NCBI RefSeq assembly: GCF_001942405.1
Contig: NZ_MKKA01000004.1
Location: forward strand, 32,194-96,193
Source of the DNA: Ornithinimicrobium sp. CNJ-824
GTDB lineage: Bacteria; Actinomycetota; Actinomycetes; Actinomycetales; Dermatophilaceae
Direction of reading: 5' to 3'
Length of the DNA stretch: 64,000 bases
Part shown: positions 8,856-19,925 of the stretch, piece by piece
Numbering within the stretch: the stretch's first letter is position 1
Layout: every line of letters starts with the position of its first letter
Position numbers and translations under genes: made by a program
The notes under the pieces: model-generated
Told to the model about the DNA's origin: nothing
The model's input: the letters and a program-made list of their open reading frames with translations, nothing else
Database searches by the model: none

Positions 8856-10079
8856 GTGAGCGAGCAGACCCAGACCCCCAGGACCCGCATCTCCGCCCGG
8901 ATCGGCTCCATCGCCGAGTCCGCCACCCTGGCGGTGGACGCCCGGGCCAAGGCGCTCAAGGCCGAGGGCCGACCGGTCATCGGTTTCGGCGCGGGCGAGC
9001 CCGACTTCCCCACCCCCGACTACGTCGTGGAGGCGGCGGTCCAGGCGGCCCGCAACCCGGTCAACCATCGCTACTCCCCCGCCGGCGGCCTGCCCGACCT
9101 GAAGAAGGCTGTCGTGGCCAAGACGCAGCGCGACTCGGGGTATGCCGTGGAGCCGGCGAACGTGCTCGTCACCAACGGCGGGAAGCAGGCGGTCTACAAC
9201 ACCTTCGCCACCCTGCTCGACCCGGGCGACGAGGTCGTCCTGCCCACCCCCTACTGGACCACCTACCCGGAGGCGATCCGTCTCGCGGGCGGGGTTCCGG
9301 TGGAGGTCTTCGCCGGGGCCGACGCGGCATACCTGGTCACCGTCGAGCAGCTCGAGGCCGCCCGCACCGACCGCACCAAGGTGCTGCTCTTCTGCTCCCC
9401 GTCCAACCCCACCGGTGCGGTCTACCCGCCCGAGCAGGTCGAGGCGATCGGCCGGTGGGCCCTGGAGCACGGCATCTGGGTGGTCACCGACGAGATCTAC
9501 GAGCACCTCCTCTACGACGGGGCGCAGGCGCCCTCGATGCCGGTCGTCGTGCCCGAGCTGGCGGACACCTGCGTCGTGCTCAACGGGGTGGCCAAGACCT
9601 ACGCGATGACCGGCTGGCGGGTGGGCTGGATGATCGGCCCGACGGATGTCGTCAAGGCGGCGACCAACCTGCAGAGCCACGCCACCTCCAACGTCGCCAA
9701 CGTCTCCCAGCGGGCGGCGATCGCCGCGCTGGAGGGGTCGCTGGACGCCGTCGACGAGATGCGCACGGCCTTCGACCGCCGGCGACGTCTCATGGTCGAC
9801 ATGCTCAACCAGATCGAGGGGGTGCACTGCCCCGTGCCCCAGGGCGCCTTCTACGCCTACCCCTCGGTCGAGGGCGTGCTCGGCAAGGAGATCCGTGGCC
9901 GTACGCCGCGGACCTCCGCCGAGCTGGCCGCCCTCATCCTCGACGAGGTCGAGGTCGCGGTCGTGCCCGGCGAGGCGTTCGGACCCAGCGGCTACCTGCG
10001 GCTGAGCTACGCCCTGGGCGACGACGACCTCACCGAGGGCGTCGGCCGGATCCAGGCGCTGCTGGGCGAGGCCCGCTGA
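8856..10079 (+). CDS. Pyridoxal-phosphate aminotransferase (aspartate aminotransferase family)
   Basis: Class I aminotransferase that most likely interconverts aspartate/2-oxoglutarate and oxaloacetate/glutamate. The 407-residue protein shows the fold I signatures: [14 protein letters not shown], the Asn of [25 protein letters not shown], the Schiff-base lysine in [14 protein letters not shown] and the carboxylate-binding Arg in [12 protein letters not shown] at 8856 gives the usual N-terminus; no good ribosome site is visible. It is a single gene that converges on argG across a strong terminator. Specificity among related aminotransferases is inferred from overall similarity only. Confidence 0.92.
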   Translation: MSEQTQTPRTRISARIGSIAESATLAVDARAKALKAEGRPVIGFGAGEPDFPTPDYVVEAAVQAARNPVNHRYSPAGGLPDLKKAVVAKTQRDSGYAVEPANVLVTNGGKQAVYNTFATLLDPGDEVVLPTPYWTTYPEAIRLAGGVPVEVFAGADAAYLVTVEQLEAARTDRTKVLLFCSPSNPTGAVYPPEQVEAIGRWALEHGIWVVTDEIYEHLLYDGAQAPSMPVVVPELADTCVVLNGVAKTYAMTGWRVGWMIGPTDVVKAATNLQSHATSNVANVSQRAAIAALEGSLDAVDEMRTAFDRRRRLMVDMLNQIEGVHCPVPQGAFYAYPSVEGVLGKEIRGRTPRTSAELAALILDEVEVAVVPGEAFGPSGYLRLSYALGDDDLTEGVGRIQALLGEAR

Positions 10080-10116
10080 CCCGGTCGGGCGACCGGAGGC
10101 CGGACGGCCCGAGGCA

Positions 10117-10168
10117 ACGAAAGTCGCCCGGAGCAGGGGAAATCTCCCCCGTTCCGGGCGACTTTCGT
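10117..10168. terminator. Bidirectional terminator between aminotransferase and argG
   Basis: Perfect 16-bp arms (ACGAAAGTCGCCCGGA at 10117-10132 and its complement at 10153-10168) with a further GGGGA/TCCCC stem inside. It ends both convergent transcripts. Confidence 0.9.
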
Positions 10169-10182
10169 CGTTTCCAGCGATG

Positions 10183-12759
<2,577 letters not shown>

Positions 12760-12804
12760 CGGCACCGAGGAGCACCGTGGGTGGCCCCGCGGACGGGGCG
12801 GACC

Positions 12805-13974
12805 TCAGAGCTGCAGACCGACCAGCACCGGCTCGTTGACCAGGCGCACGCCGAACGCCTCGTCGACGCCGTCGCGCACCTCCCGCGCCACCTGGAGCAC
12901 GTCCTCGGCCCGCGCGGAGCCGCGGTTGGTCAGGGCCAGGGTGTGCTTGGTCGACAGCCCGGCCGACCGCCCGTCGCGGGTGGCGTACCCCTTGCCGAAG
13001 CCGGCCCTCTCGATCAGCCAGGCCGCCGAGGTCTTGACGTGCTCCTCGTCGCCGCCGGGGAACTCCGGCGGGGCGGGCGCGTCGGGGCCGAGCCGTGCGG
13101 CCGCCCGTGCCCGCAGCCGGGCCATCTCGTCGAGCCCGAGGACCGGGTTGGTGAAGAACGACCCGCAGGACCAGGTGTCGTGGTCGCCCGCCTCGAGCAC
13201 CATGCCGCGGCGCCGCCGCTGCTCGAGCACGGCGGCCCGGGCGTCGGCCAGGGGGACTCGCTCCCCCAGGGCGATCCCCAGGCCGTCCGCGAGCGCGGCG
13301 TACCGGACCGGCTGGGACAGCTCGGTCGGGCGCAACGAGAAGGTGACCGAGAGGACGACGTGGCGCGGCGTGACGGCACCGCCGGGCGCGCCCTCCCCCA
13401 GCATCGACTCCTTGAGGACCGAGTGCCGGTAGGAGAACTGCAGGTCCGCGGCGAAGAGGGTCCGGACCCGTTGCTCGACGCGGTCCCATACCCGGACCGA
13501 GGCGATGGTCTGCGCGACCTCCTGGCCGTAGGCACCGACGTTCTGCACGGGGGTCGCCCCGGTGGAACCGGGGATGCCGGAGAGGGCCTCGATGCCCGAC
13601 CACCCGTGCTCGACCGCGTGCGCCACCACGTCGTCCCAGACCTCGCCGGCGGCGACCGTGGCGGTCACTCCCCCGCAGGCGCTGTCGTGGGGCACCTCGA
13701 TCCCCGACGTGCGGACGTGGACGACCGTCCCGGGGAAGCCCTCGTCGGCCACCAGCAGGTTGGACCCGCCGCCGACGACCAGCAGCGGCTCGCCCGCCGC
13801 GTCGACCTCCCGCACCGCCTCGACCAGCTCGGTCTCGGTGGTGACGGGGACGAGCCGGCGCGGCGGCCCGCCGACGTGCATCGTGGTCAGGTCGGCGAGG
13901 GAAGGGTATGCCGTGCCGCCCCCTCCGGCGGCGGTGCCGGGGTCCACGGGGGCGGATCCCTGGGGAGCGGTCAT
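12805..13974 (-). CDS. murB: UDP-N-acetylmuramate dehydrogenase
   Basis: FAD and NADPH-dependent reductase that makes UDP-N-acetylmuramic acid for peptidoglycan. The 389-residue protein contains the FAD-binding VVGGGSNLLVADEGFPGTVV, the conserved SGIPGSTGATPVQNVGAYGQEV, the SCGSFFTNPV segment with the catalytic Ser region, and AAWLIERAGFGKGY. ATG at 13974 overlaps the stop of the upstream dehydratase gene in ATGA. The rpmG-dehydratase-dehydratase-murB order is shared by many actinobacteria. Confidence 0.95.
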   Translation of the reverse strand: MTAPQGSAPVDPGTAAGGGGTAYPSLADLTTMHVGGPPRRLVPVTTETELVEAVREVDAAGEPLLVVGGGSNLLVADEGFPGTVVHVRTSGIEVPHDSACGGVTATVAAGEVWDDVVAHAVEHGWSGIEALSGIPGSTGATPVQNVGAYGQEVAQTIASVRVWDRVEQRVRTLFAADLQFSYRHSVLKESMLGEGAPGGAVTPRHVVLSVTFSLRPTELSQPVRYAALADGLGIALGERVPLADARAAVLEQRRRRGMVLEAGDHDTWSCGSFFTNPVLGLDEMARLRARAAARLGPDAPAPPEFPGGDEEHVKTSAAWLIERAGFGKGYATRDGRSAGLSTKHTLALTNRGSARAEDVLQVAREVRDGVDEAFGVRLVNEPVLVGLQL

Positions 13975-14381
13975 GCGCGGACCACGGCCTGGCACCGGCC
14001 GAGGACCTTCCGTCCTCCGCTGGTGACGGTCAGCTCGAGGGTCTGGGTGCCCGCGGCCTCGTCGGTCCTCTTCACGGCTCCCTCGACGTGGATCTCGACC
14101 GTCGCGTCCTCGGGCACCACGACCATGCCGGTGAACTTCGTGGAGCAGGACAGCACCCTGCCGGGGTCGCCGCCGACGTAGGCGGTGACGACGTCGAGCG
14201 CGGCGCCCATCGTCCACATGCCGTGCGCGATGACGTCCTCGAGCCCGGCCGCGCGGGCGGCGGCGGTGTCCTGGTGGATCGGGTTCTGGTCCCCGGAGGC
14301 GGCGGCGTAGTCGAGGAGGCGGGCGCGGTCGACGGGGACCGTGCGGGTCAGCGCGGCAGCGTCGGTGGTCAGCTCGCTCAT
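13971..14381 (-). CDS. MaoC-like (3R)-hydroxyacyl dehydratase subunit (HadB-like)
   Basis: Hot-dog fold hydratase with the catalytic motif SGDQNPIHQDTAAARAAG and the downstream IAHGMWTMG. In mycobacteria the equivalent HadB supplies the catalytic residues of the heterodimeric 3-hydroxyacyl-ACP dehydratase. The 136-residue gene starts at 14381, sharing one base with the stop of the upstream partner (TGATG), and overlaps murB by 4 nt. Natural substrate here is likely normal-length fatty acyl chains, as mycolate production is not implied. Confidence 0.88.
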   Translation of the reverse strand: MSELTTDAAALTRTVPVDRARLLDYAAASGDQNPIHQDTAAARAAGLEDVIAHGMWTMGAALDVVTAYVGGDPGRVLSCSTKFTGMVVVPEDATVEIHVEGAVKRTDEAAGTQTLELTVTSGGRKVLGRCQAVVRA

Positions 14382-14827
14382 CAGGACTCCCCCCGGACGA
14401 CGATCGTGGAGGTGACGGTCGTCACCGGCCGACCGCCGTCGTCGGTCAGCTCGACGCGGGTGGAGACCATGCCGTGCCCACCGGCCTCGCGCATGCGGTC
14501 CACGTGCAGCACGCCGGTGAGGACGTCGCCGGCGACGATCGGCCGGTGGTGGGTGAAGCCCTCCTCGCCGTGGACGACCCGGGTGAAGTCGATGCCGGCC
14601 TCGGGGTCCTGGACGAGCTGCGCCTCGCACCGCTGCGCGAGCCGGACGGCGAAGGTCGGCGGGGCGACGACGTCGCGGTGCCCCAGCGCCTGCGCGGCCG
14701 CCGGGTCGCGGTGGGCCGCAGCGGTGGCGCCGACGGCGGCGGCGAAGTCGGCGATCTCCTCGCGGCTGACCGGGAACGGTCCGGCCGGCGGGTACTCCCG
14801 GCCGGCGAAGTCGGTGTTGAGGGCCAT
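14381..14827 (-). CDS. FAS1-like dehydratase domain protein, UPF0336 family (HadA-like)
   Basis: The 148-residue product has the non-catalytic hot-dog domain that pairs with HadB: YPPAGPFPVSREEIADFAAAVG, VVAPPTFAVRLAQR and the EEGFTHHRPIVAGDVL motif. It is read as the substrate-binding partner of the next gene. ATG at 14827. The family is usually placed directly after rpmG, as here. Confidence 0.88.
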   Translation of the reverse strand: MALNTDFAGREYPPAGPFPVSREEIADFAAAVGATAAAHRDPAAAQALGHRDVVAPPTFAVRLAQRCEAQLVQDPEAGIDFTRVVHGEEGFTHHRPIVAGDVLTGVLHVDRMREAGGHGMVSTRVELTDDGGRPVTTVTSTIVVRGES

Positions 14828-14910
14828 GCGCGTCAGCCTATCGGGGCGGGTGCGGCGGTCCCGGTGCGACGTCGACGCCCGGCGGCGCACGTCATACCCG
14901 GGGACGACGA

Positions 14911-14939
14911 AGGCCGTCACCCTCCTGGGGTGACGGCCT
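14911..14939 (-). terminator. Hairpin after rpmG
   Basis: Arms AGGCCGTCACCC and GGGTGACGGCCT (12 bp) with a 5-nt loop, 17 nt after the rpmG stop. The dehydratase genes downstream would then need read-through or their own promoter. Confidence 0.75.
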
Positions 14940-14956
14940 CGTGTGGCGCAGCAGCG

Positions 14957-15124
14957 TCAGCGGGTCTCGCGGTGGGCGGTGTGCTTGCCGCAGCGGGGGC
15001 AGAACTTCGCCATCTCGAGCCGGTCGGGGTTGTTGCGCCGGTTCTTCTTGGTGATGTAGTTCCGCTCCTTGCACTCGGTGCACGCCAAGGTGATCTTGGG
15101 GCGGATGTCGGTGCTCTTGGCCAC
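14957..15124 (-). CDS. rpmG: 50S ribosomal protein L33
   Basis: 55-residue L33 with the zinc ribbon cysteines retained (ACTEC and CPRCGKH), so this is the zinc-binding C+ form. GTG at 15124 gives the usual [16 protein letters not shown] start, with GAGCAGG upstream. It follows tRNA-Met in a short tRNA-rpmG operon. Confidence 0.96.
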   Translation of the reverse strand: MAKSTDIRPKITLACTECKERNYITKKNRRNNPDRLEMAKFCPRCGKHTAHRETR

Positions 15125-15169
15125 GGTGCAACCTGCTCTCGAGACGATGGGGTGGTGCTGTCGGGGTGG

Positions 15170-15243
15170 TAGCGGGAGCGGGGCTCGATCCCGCGACCTC
15201 ACGATTATGAGTCGTGCGCTCTAACCAGCTGAGCTATCCCGCC
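15170..15243 (-). tRNA. tRNA-Met (CAT anticodon, elongator)
   Basis: 74-nt cloverleaf with anticodon loop CTCATAA, acceptor GGCGGGA/TCCCGCT and discriminator A. The next three bases (15169-15167) encode CCA. The 1:72 pair is G-T, and the general features fit the elongator type rather than the initiator. Confidence 0.94.
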
Positions 15244-15276
15244 TCGGGCGGCGATCCTGACGGATCGTCCTGCCAG

Positions 15277-15349
15277 AGCCCCCAAACGGAATCGAACCGT
15301 TGACCTTCTCCTTACCATGGAGACGCTCTGCCGACTGAGCTATGGGGGC
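15277..15349 (-). tRNA. tRNA-Thr (GGT anticodon)
   Basis: 73-nt cloverleaf with acceptor GCCCCCA/TGGGGGC, anticodon stem TCTCC/GGAGA and loop ATGGTAA giving anticodon GGT. No CCA encoded. It is the first gene of the tRNA-Thr, tRNA-Met, rpmG unit. Confidence 0.95.
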
Positions 15350-15396
15350 GGGCTGTCGTTCCTGCCGGCCAACCGGCCCGCAGGCAGCGATCCGCA

Positions 15397-15425
15397 ACTT
15401 TACACGACCGTGCCGGGCAGTCCAA
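15397..15425 (-). promoter_or_regulatory. Promoter of the tRNA-Thr/tRNA-Met/rpmG operon
   Basis: TTGGAC (15425-15420) and TAAAGT (15402-15397) with 17-nt spacing, about 45 nt before tRNA-Thr. This is one of the best sigma-A-type promoters in the window. The stretch 15350-15458 holds nothing else. Confidence 0.8.
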
Positions 15426-15458
15426 AACCCGACCGCCCGGCACGGTCGCCGGCCCGGA

Positions 15459-16405
15459 TCAGCCGTGCTCGGCGTCCCGGCCGGTGGCCGCGGGAGCCGC
15501 GGTGACCTGCATGGTCAGGTGCAGCCTGCCCCCGTCACGGTCGGTGACCGCGAACCGGCCGCCGTCGCCTGGAGCTCGCCGCGCAGGACGACGGTCGAGG
15601 GCAGCAGGACCGGCTTGACGAACTGCACCTCGACGGTGGCCACCTCCGGGACCCTCGACCTGGCCGCGGCGAGGACCCGGGCGTGGGTCCACATGCCGTG
15701 GGCGATCGCGCGCGGGAAGCCGAGCGCCTTGGCGGTCAGCCCCGTGAGGTGGATCGGGTTGGCGTCGCCGGAGACGGCGGCGTAGCGGCGCCCCAGGCCG
15801 GCCGGCAACCGCCAGCGGGCCATCTCGGTGGTCGGCAGCCCACGGTCCTCGGCCTCCGCGCCCGCCACCTCCGGGGCGGCGCCTCCGTCGGATCCCCCCT
15901 GGCCCACGGACGTGGCCTCCTGGGGGGAGGACGTGCGGGCCAGGTAGGTGCTGCGGCCCTCCCAGACCACCTCGTCGCCCACGCGGACCTCGCCGCACAG
16001 GTCGACGGTGCTGCCCCGGCGGTGCGGCCGGACGTTCTCGGCCCAGCTGGACAGCACCAGGGTCTCGGCGGCCCGCACCGGTCGGTGCAGCGTCATGGTG
16101 TTGGCCACGTGCACCATCCCGACCATCGGAAACGGGAACGACCGGTCGGCCATCAGCTGCACCTGGAGGGGGAAGGTGAGCACGGGCAGCCACGTGGCCG
16201 GCACGGTGTCGCCCAGGACGTCGCCGGTGACCTCGCAGTAGTCCCGCAGGCGGGCGAGGTCCTGCTCGACGCCGGGCAGGACGAGCCGGTGGCTCGGCAG
16301 GGCCCCGTCGGCCCCCGTGCGGCCGCGGCTGGTGACCACGGCCCGGGCCAGGAGCGCGGGGATGCGGGGCGGTCCGTCGAGCAGACGGACGTCGACGTCG
16401 GTCAT
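15459..16405 (-). CDS. MaoC family (3R)-hydroxyacyl dehydratase, HtdX-like (one apparent frameshift)
   Basis: Two-domain hydratase/dehydratase of about 315 residues. The N-terminal half has the non-catalytic hot-dog fold (LPVLTFPLQVQLM, FPFPMVGMVHVANTM), the C-terminal half carries the catalytic motif SGDANPIHLT and FPRAIAHGMWTHARVL. It resembles HtdX (Rv0241c) of mycobacteria, and its neighbours match that locus. Near 15563 the frame shifts where GCGACGGCGGCC is read and GCGACGGGCGGCC is expected; corrected, the protein ends with a strand HLTMQVTAA. Start ATG 16405 shares a base with the fabG stop. Probably an intact gene with a sequence error. Confidence 0.87.
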
Positions 16406-17826
16406 CACGCCCCCAGCTGCGACTGGCCGCAGACCCGCAGCACCCGGCCGGTCACGGCGGCGCTGGCGGGCTGGGCGAACCAGGCGATCGTCTCGGCGAC
16501 GTCGACCGGCCGGCCGCCCTGCTGCAGGGAGTTGATCCGTCGGCCGATCTCCCGGGTGGCCACCGGGATCTTCGCCGTCATCTCGGTCTCGATGAACCCG
16601 GGAGCGACGGCGTTGACGGTGATGCCACGGGCGCCCAGCCGCTCGTCCGCGCCCATCGCCCGGACCAGGCCGATCACGCCGGCCTTGGAGGCAGCGTAGT
16701 TGGCCTGGCCGCGGTTGCCGGCGATGCCGGAGGTGGAGGCGACGCCGACGATCCGTCCGCCGTCGTCCAGCCCGCCGGGCAGGTCGGGGTCGAGCAGGAC
16801 CTCGTTGATCCGGACCTGGGCTGCCAGGTTGACCTCCAGCACGCTGCCCCACCGCTCCTCGTCGGTGTTGACCAGCAGGCGGTCGCGGGTGATGCCCGCG
16901 TTGTGCACGATCGTGTGGATGCGTGCGGCGTCGCCGAACCGCTGGGCCACGTGGCCGGCGATGCGCTGCCCGGCGCCGGCGGCGGTGATGTCCAGCTGGA
17001 GGGCGGTGCCGCCGATGCGGTTGGCCACCTGGGACAGGCCCTCGCCGCCGGCCGGGACGTCGACCGCCACGACCATGGCCCCGTCCCGGGCGAAGGTCTC
17101 GGCGATGCTCGCGCCGATGCCACGACCGGCGCCGGTGACCACGACCACCTGGCCCTCGAAGGGCCGCTGGGAGGTGATCTCGCGGACGCGTGCCTCGTCG
17201 GCGTGGCCGACGTGCAGCACCTGCCCGGAGACGTAGGCCGACCGTCCCTCCAGGAGGAAGGACAGGGTCGAGGCCAGGTCGGTCGCGGTGGTGGGGGCGT
17301 CGGTGAGCAGGTCGACGCGCACCAGGTTGGCGGTCGCGCCCTTGCGCAGCTCCTTGCCCACGCTGCGGACCACGCCCTCGAGGGCCTGCTGGACGGCGAC
17401 CGCCACGGGACCGCCGGCCGTCTCCGGCTCGACGCCCACGACGACCACCCGGCCGGAGGCCTCGAGGGCCCTGAGCGCGGGACGCAGGACCCCCCGGAGA
17501 GCCTCCAGGTCCTCGATGGCGGTCGCGGCGGTCGCGTCGACGAGCACCGCGCCGACCGCGCCGGGGTAGGGCGCCGGCACCTGCCGGGTCCTGCCCTCGT
17601 CGGTCGTCTCGGTCACCCGCGTCTGCGGCGTGTCGACCAGCGCGTCGTCGGCGGCCACCCCCAGGACGTCCAGGGTCCGGCGCACGAGGGTCGGCGCCCC
17701 GCCGGCGGCACCGACGACGACCGGGCCGGTCGGCAGGTCCCGGCCGCGGCGCAGCCGGGTGGGCTGGGGGACGCCCAGCTGACGGGCGAGCGGGTTGGAC
17801 GTGAGCAGCTGCACGAGGTCGGCCAT
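16405..17826 (-). CDS. 3-oxoacyl-ACP/CoA reductase, FabG4 type
   Basis: 473-residue short-chain dehydrogenase with an extra flavodoxin-like N-terminal domain of about 220 residues, the architecture of mycobacterial FabG4 (Rv0242c). The C-terminal reductase has the nucleotide-binding VVVTGAGRGIGASIAETFA, HNAGITRDRLL, the catalytic Ser-Tyr-Lys triad in STSGIAGNRGQANYAASKAG and VNAVAPGFIETEMT. It reduces 3-oxoacyl thioesters using NAD(P)H. Start ATG 17826 lies 2 nt after the thiolase stop. With MaoC and thiolase it can form a fatty-acid elongation or oxidation module. Confidence 0.92.
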   Translation of the reverse strand: MADLVQLLTSNPLARQLGVPQPTRLRRGRDLPTGPVVVGAAGGAPTLVRRTLDVLGVAADDALVDTPQTRVTETTDEGRTRQVPAPYPGAVGAVLVDATAATAIEDLEALRGVLRPALRALEASGRVVVVGVEPETAGGPVAVAVQQALEGVVRSVGKELRKGATANLVRVDLLTDAPTTATDLASTLSFLLEGRSAYVSGQVLHVGHADEARVREITSQRPFEGQVVVVTGAGRGIGASIAETFARDGAMVVAVDVPAGGEGLSQVANRIGGTALQLDITAAGAGQRIAGHVAQRFGDAARIHTIVHNAGITRDRLLVNTDEERWGSVLEVNLAAQVRINEVLLDPDLPGGLDDGGRIVGVASTSGIAGNRGQANYAASKAGVIGLVRAMGADERLGARGITVNAVAPGFIETEMTAKIPVATREIGRRINSLQQGGRPVDVAETIAWFAQPASAAVTGRVLRVCGQSQLGA

Positions 17827-17828
17827 GG

Positions 17829-19121
17829 TCAGCACCCTTCCAGGATCGCGACGACGCCCTGGCCGCCGGCGGCACAGATGGAGACGAGCCCGCGCGAGCC
17901 CGGGCCCTTCTCGTGGAGCAGCTTGGCCAGGGTGGCCACGATGCGGCCGCCGGTGGCGGCGAAGGGGTGCCCCGCGGCGAGCGAGGACCCGTGGACGTTG
18001 AGCCTGGAGCGGTCGATCGAGCCCAGCGGGGCGTCCAGACCGAGCCGGTCGCGGGCGAACTCCTCGCTCTCCCACGCGGCCAGGGTGGCCAGGACCGTGG
18101 AGGCGAACGCCTCGTGGATCTCGTAGTGGTCGAAGTCCTGCAGGCTCATCCCCTGCCGGGCCAGCAGCCGGGGGACGGCGTAGGCCGGGGCCATGAGCAG
18201 ACCCTCGTCGCCGGAGACGTAGTCGACCGCGGCGACCTCGGCGTCGACGAAGCGGGCCAGGACGGGCAGGTGCCGCTCCTGGGCCCACTCGCGGCTGGAC
18301 AGCAGGACCGTGGCGGCCCCGTCGGACAGGGGCGTGGAGTTGCCCGCCGTCATGGTCGCGCCCTCGCCCTTGCCGAAGACCGGGCTGAGCGTGGCCAGCT
18401 TCTCCACGGAGGTGTCCGGCCGCAGGCCCTCGTCGCGGGAGAGCCGCAGGAATCCGGTGGCCAGGTCGTCGAAGAAGCCCGCGTCCCACGCGGCGGCCAG
18501 GTTGTGGTGGCTCGCGGCGGCCAGCTCGTCCTGGGCCTCCCGGGTGATGCCCCACTCCTTGGCCGTGCGGGCCTGGTGCTCGCCCATGGACAGCCCCGTG
18601 CGCACCTCGGCGTTGCGGGGGGTCTCCGGGGCGAGGTCGCCGGGCCGGATGCCGGCCAGCGCCTTGACCCGGTCCAGGGGGGTCTTGGCCGCGCCGGCCT
18701 TCAGCAGCGCCTTGCGCAGGCCCTCGCCGACGGCGATCGGGGCGTCGCTGGCCGAGTCGACCCCGCCGGCGATGCCGGCCTCGATCTGGCCCAGGGTGAT
18801 CTTGTTGGCCACCTGGATGACGGTCTCCAGGCCGGTGCCGCAGGCCTGCTGCAGGTCGTAGGCCGGGGTGGTCGGGTCCAGGGCCGAGCCGAGCACGGCC
18901 TCGCGGGTGAGGTTGAAGTCGCGCGAGTGCTTCAGCACGGCGCCGGCGGCGACCTCCCCCATCCGCTCGCCGGCCAGCCCGAAGCGGGCGACGAGGCCGT
19001 CGAGGGCCGCGGTGAGCATGGCCTGGTTGGACGCGGCGGCGTAGGCCCCGTTGGCCCTGCCGAACGGGATGCGGTTGCCGCCGACGACGACGGCGTCTCG
19101 CGGGGTGGGCTGGTCGGGCAT
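17829..19121 (-). CDS. Acetyl-CoA C-acyltransferase (thiolase)
   Basis: 430-residue thiolase with the acyl-binding Cys in DLQQACGTGLET, the His of YEIHEAFAS, the second His in SLAAGHPFAATGGR and the second Cys in SICAAGGQG. It cleaves 3-ketoacyl-CoA or condenses acetyl units. ATG 19121 follows GAGGAGAG. It is first in the thiolase-fabG-maoC operon and divergent from a tetR gene. It corresponds in position to fadA2 (Rv0243) of mycobacteria. Confidence 0.93.
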   Translation of the reverse strand: MPDQPTPRDAVVVGGNRIPFGRANGAYAAASNQAMLTAALDGLVARFGLAGERMGEVAAGAVLKHSRDFNLTREAVLGSALDPTTPAYDLQQACGTGLETVIQVANKITLGQIEAGIAGGVDSASDAPIAVGEGLRKALLKAGAAKTPLDRVKALAGIRPGDLAPETPRNAEVRTGLSMGEHQARTAKEWGITREAQDELAAASHHNLAAAWDAGFFDDLATGFLRLSRDEGLRPDTSVEKLATLSPVFGKGEGATMTAGNSTPLSDGAATVLLSSREWAQERHLPVLARFVDAEVAAVDYVSGDEGLLMAPAYAVPRLLARQGMSLQDFDHYEIHEAFASTVLATLAAWESEEFARDRLGLDAPLGSIDRSRLNVHGSSLAAGHPFAATGGRIVATLAKLLHEKGPGSRGLVSICAAGGQGVVAILEGC

Positions 19122-19173
19122 CGACTCTCCTCGGGACGGGCCGGCACCGGGCCGGCACGACATGGGCGGAACA

Positions 19174-19220
19174 GGTATCCGGTACCGACTGTAGCCGATA
19201 CGGCCGGTACACGGTACTGT
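19174..19220. promoter_or_regulatory. Divergent thiolase/tetR promoter with repeated CGGTAC operator motif
   Basis: CGGTAC occurs at 19180, 19205 and 19212, and the first copy is part of the palindrome CGGTACCG. GGTA-TCCGG-TACC also forms a dyad at 19174-19186. The tetR -10 is TACTGT (19215-19220) and the thiolase -10 is likely TACAGT (19193-19188, minus). The repeats overlap both promoters, which fits control of both operons by the adjacent TetR protein. Confidence 0.55.
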
Positions 19221-19227
19221 GAACCGC

Positions 19228-19896
19228 ATGACCACCGTCGGCCGCCCTCGTCGCGCCCCCGTCCCTGGGGTGCGGGACGGACGCGACGTGCGCTGGGAGG
19301 CCCACCGCACGGAACGCCGCCGCCAGCTCGTCGAGGCCGCGCTGCGGGCCGTGCGGGCGCACGGGGCCGGCGTGGGGATGGACGAGATCGCCACCGAGGC
19401 GGGCACGAGCAAGACCGTGCTCTACCGGCACCTGGGCGACCGGGCCGGGCTCTACCGGGCCGTCGTGGAGGCGGTGGACGGCCGGATCCTGGCCGACCTG
19501 GCCCAGGCCCGGGCGACCGGCGACGACGTCGTCGAACGGATCGCGGCCATGGTCCGGTCCTACCTGCGTCTGGTCGAGCAGGACCCCGAGATCTACCGCT
19601 TCGTCATGACCCGTCCGCTGGAGACCACCGAGGTCGACCCGGCCGACCCGGTCCACCAGCTCACCGACCGCATCGCCGAGCAGCTGGGCGCCATCCTGCG
19701 GGAGCACCTCGAGACGGTCGGCCACCCCGACGCCGCCACGCTGGCCCCCCTGTGGGGGCACATGGTGGTCGGGATGGTGCGCTCGGCCTCCGAGCACCGG
19801 CTGACCCGTCCGGGCGAGGACGCCCAGGACGCCGAGACCCTCACCGGGGCGGTCGTGGCCCTGCTGCGCCCCGCCCTGACCGACACCCACCCGTGA
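19228..19896 (+). CDS. TetR family regulator
   Basis: 222-residue regulator with an N-terminal helix-turn-helix (GVGMDEIATEAGTSKTVLYRHLGDRAGLYRAVV) and an all-helical ligand domain. Only the HTH part is conserved enough to classify. The ATG at 19228 lies 7 nt after the TACTGT -10 box and is likely leaderless; a GTG at 19219 would be too close to the -10 box to be transcribed. Its place between the thiolase operon and the acyl-CoA oxidase gene suggests it senses an acyl-CoA and represses both. Confidence 0.9.
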   Translation: MTTVGRPRRAPVPGVRDGRDVRWEAHRTERRRQLVEAALRAVRAHGAGVGMDEIATEAGTSKTVLYRHLGDRAGLYRAVVEAVDGRILADLAQARATGDDVVERIAAMVRSYLRLVEQDPEIYRFVMTRPLETTEVDPADPVHQLTDRIAEQLGAILREHLETVGHPDAATLAPLWGHMVVGMVRSASEHRLTRPGEDAQDAETLTGAVVALLRPALTDTHP

Positions 19897-19925
19897 CCAG
19901 CTCCACGTCATACCGGAGGACCACG

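Noticed and set aside
10117..10168. The long inverted repeat as a mobile element end
   Set aside because: It lies between convergent genes with stem and loop of terminator type and occurs once.
15170..15243. Initiator tRNA-fMet
   Set aside because: Features fit an elongator tRNA-Met; the initiator hallmarks (unpaired C1-A72 and GGG/CCC anticodon stem) are absent.
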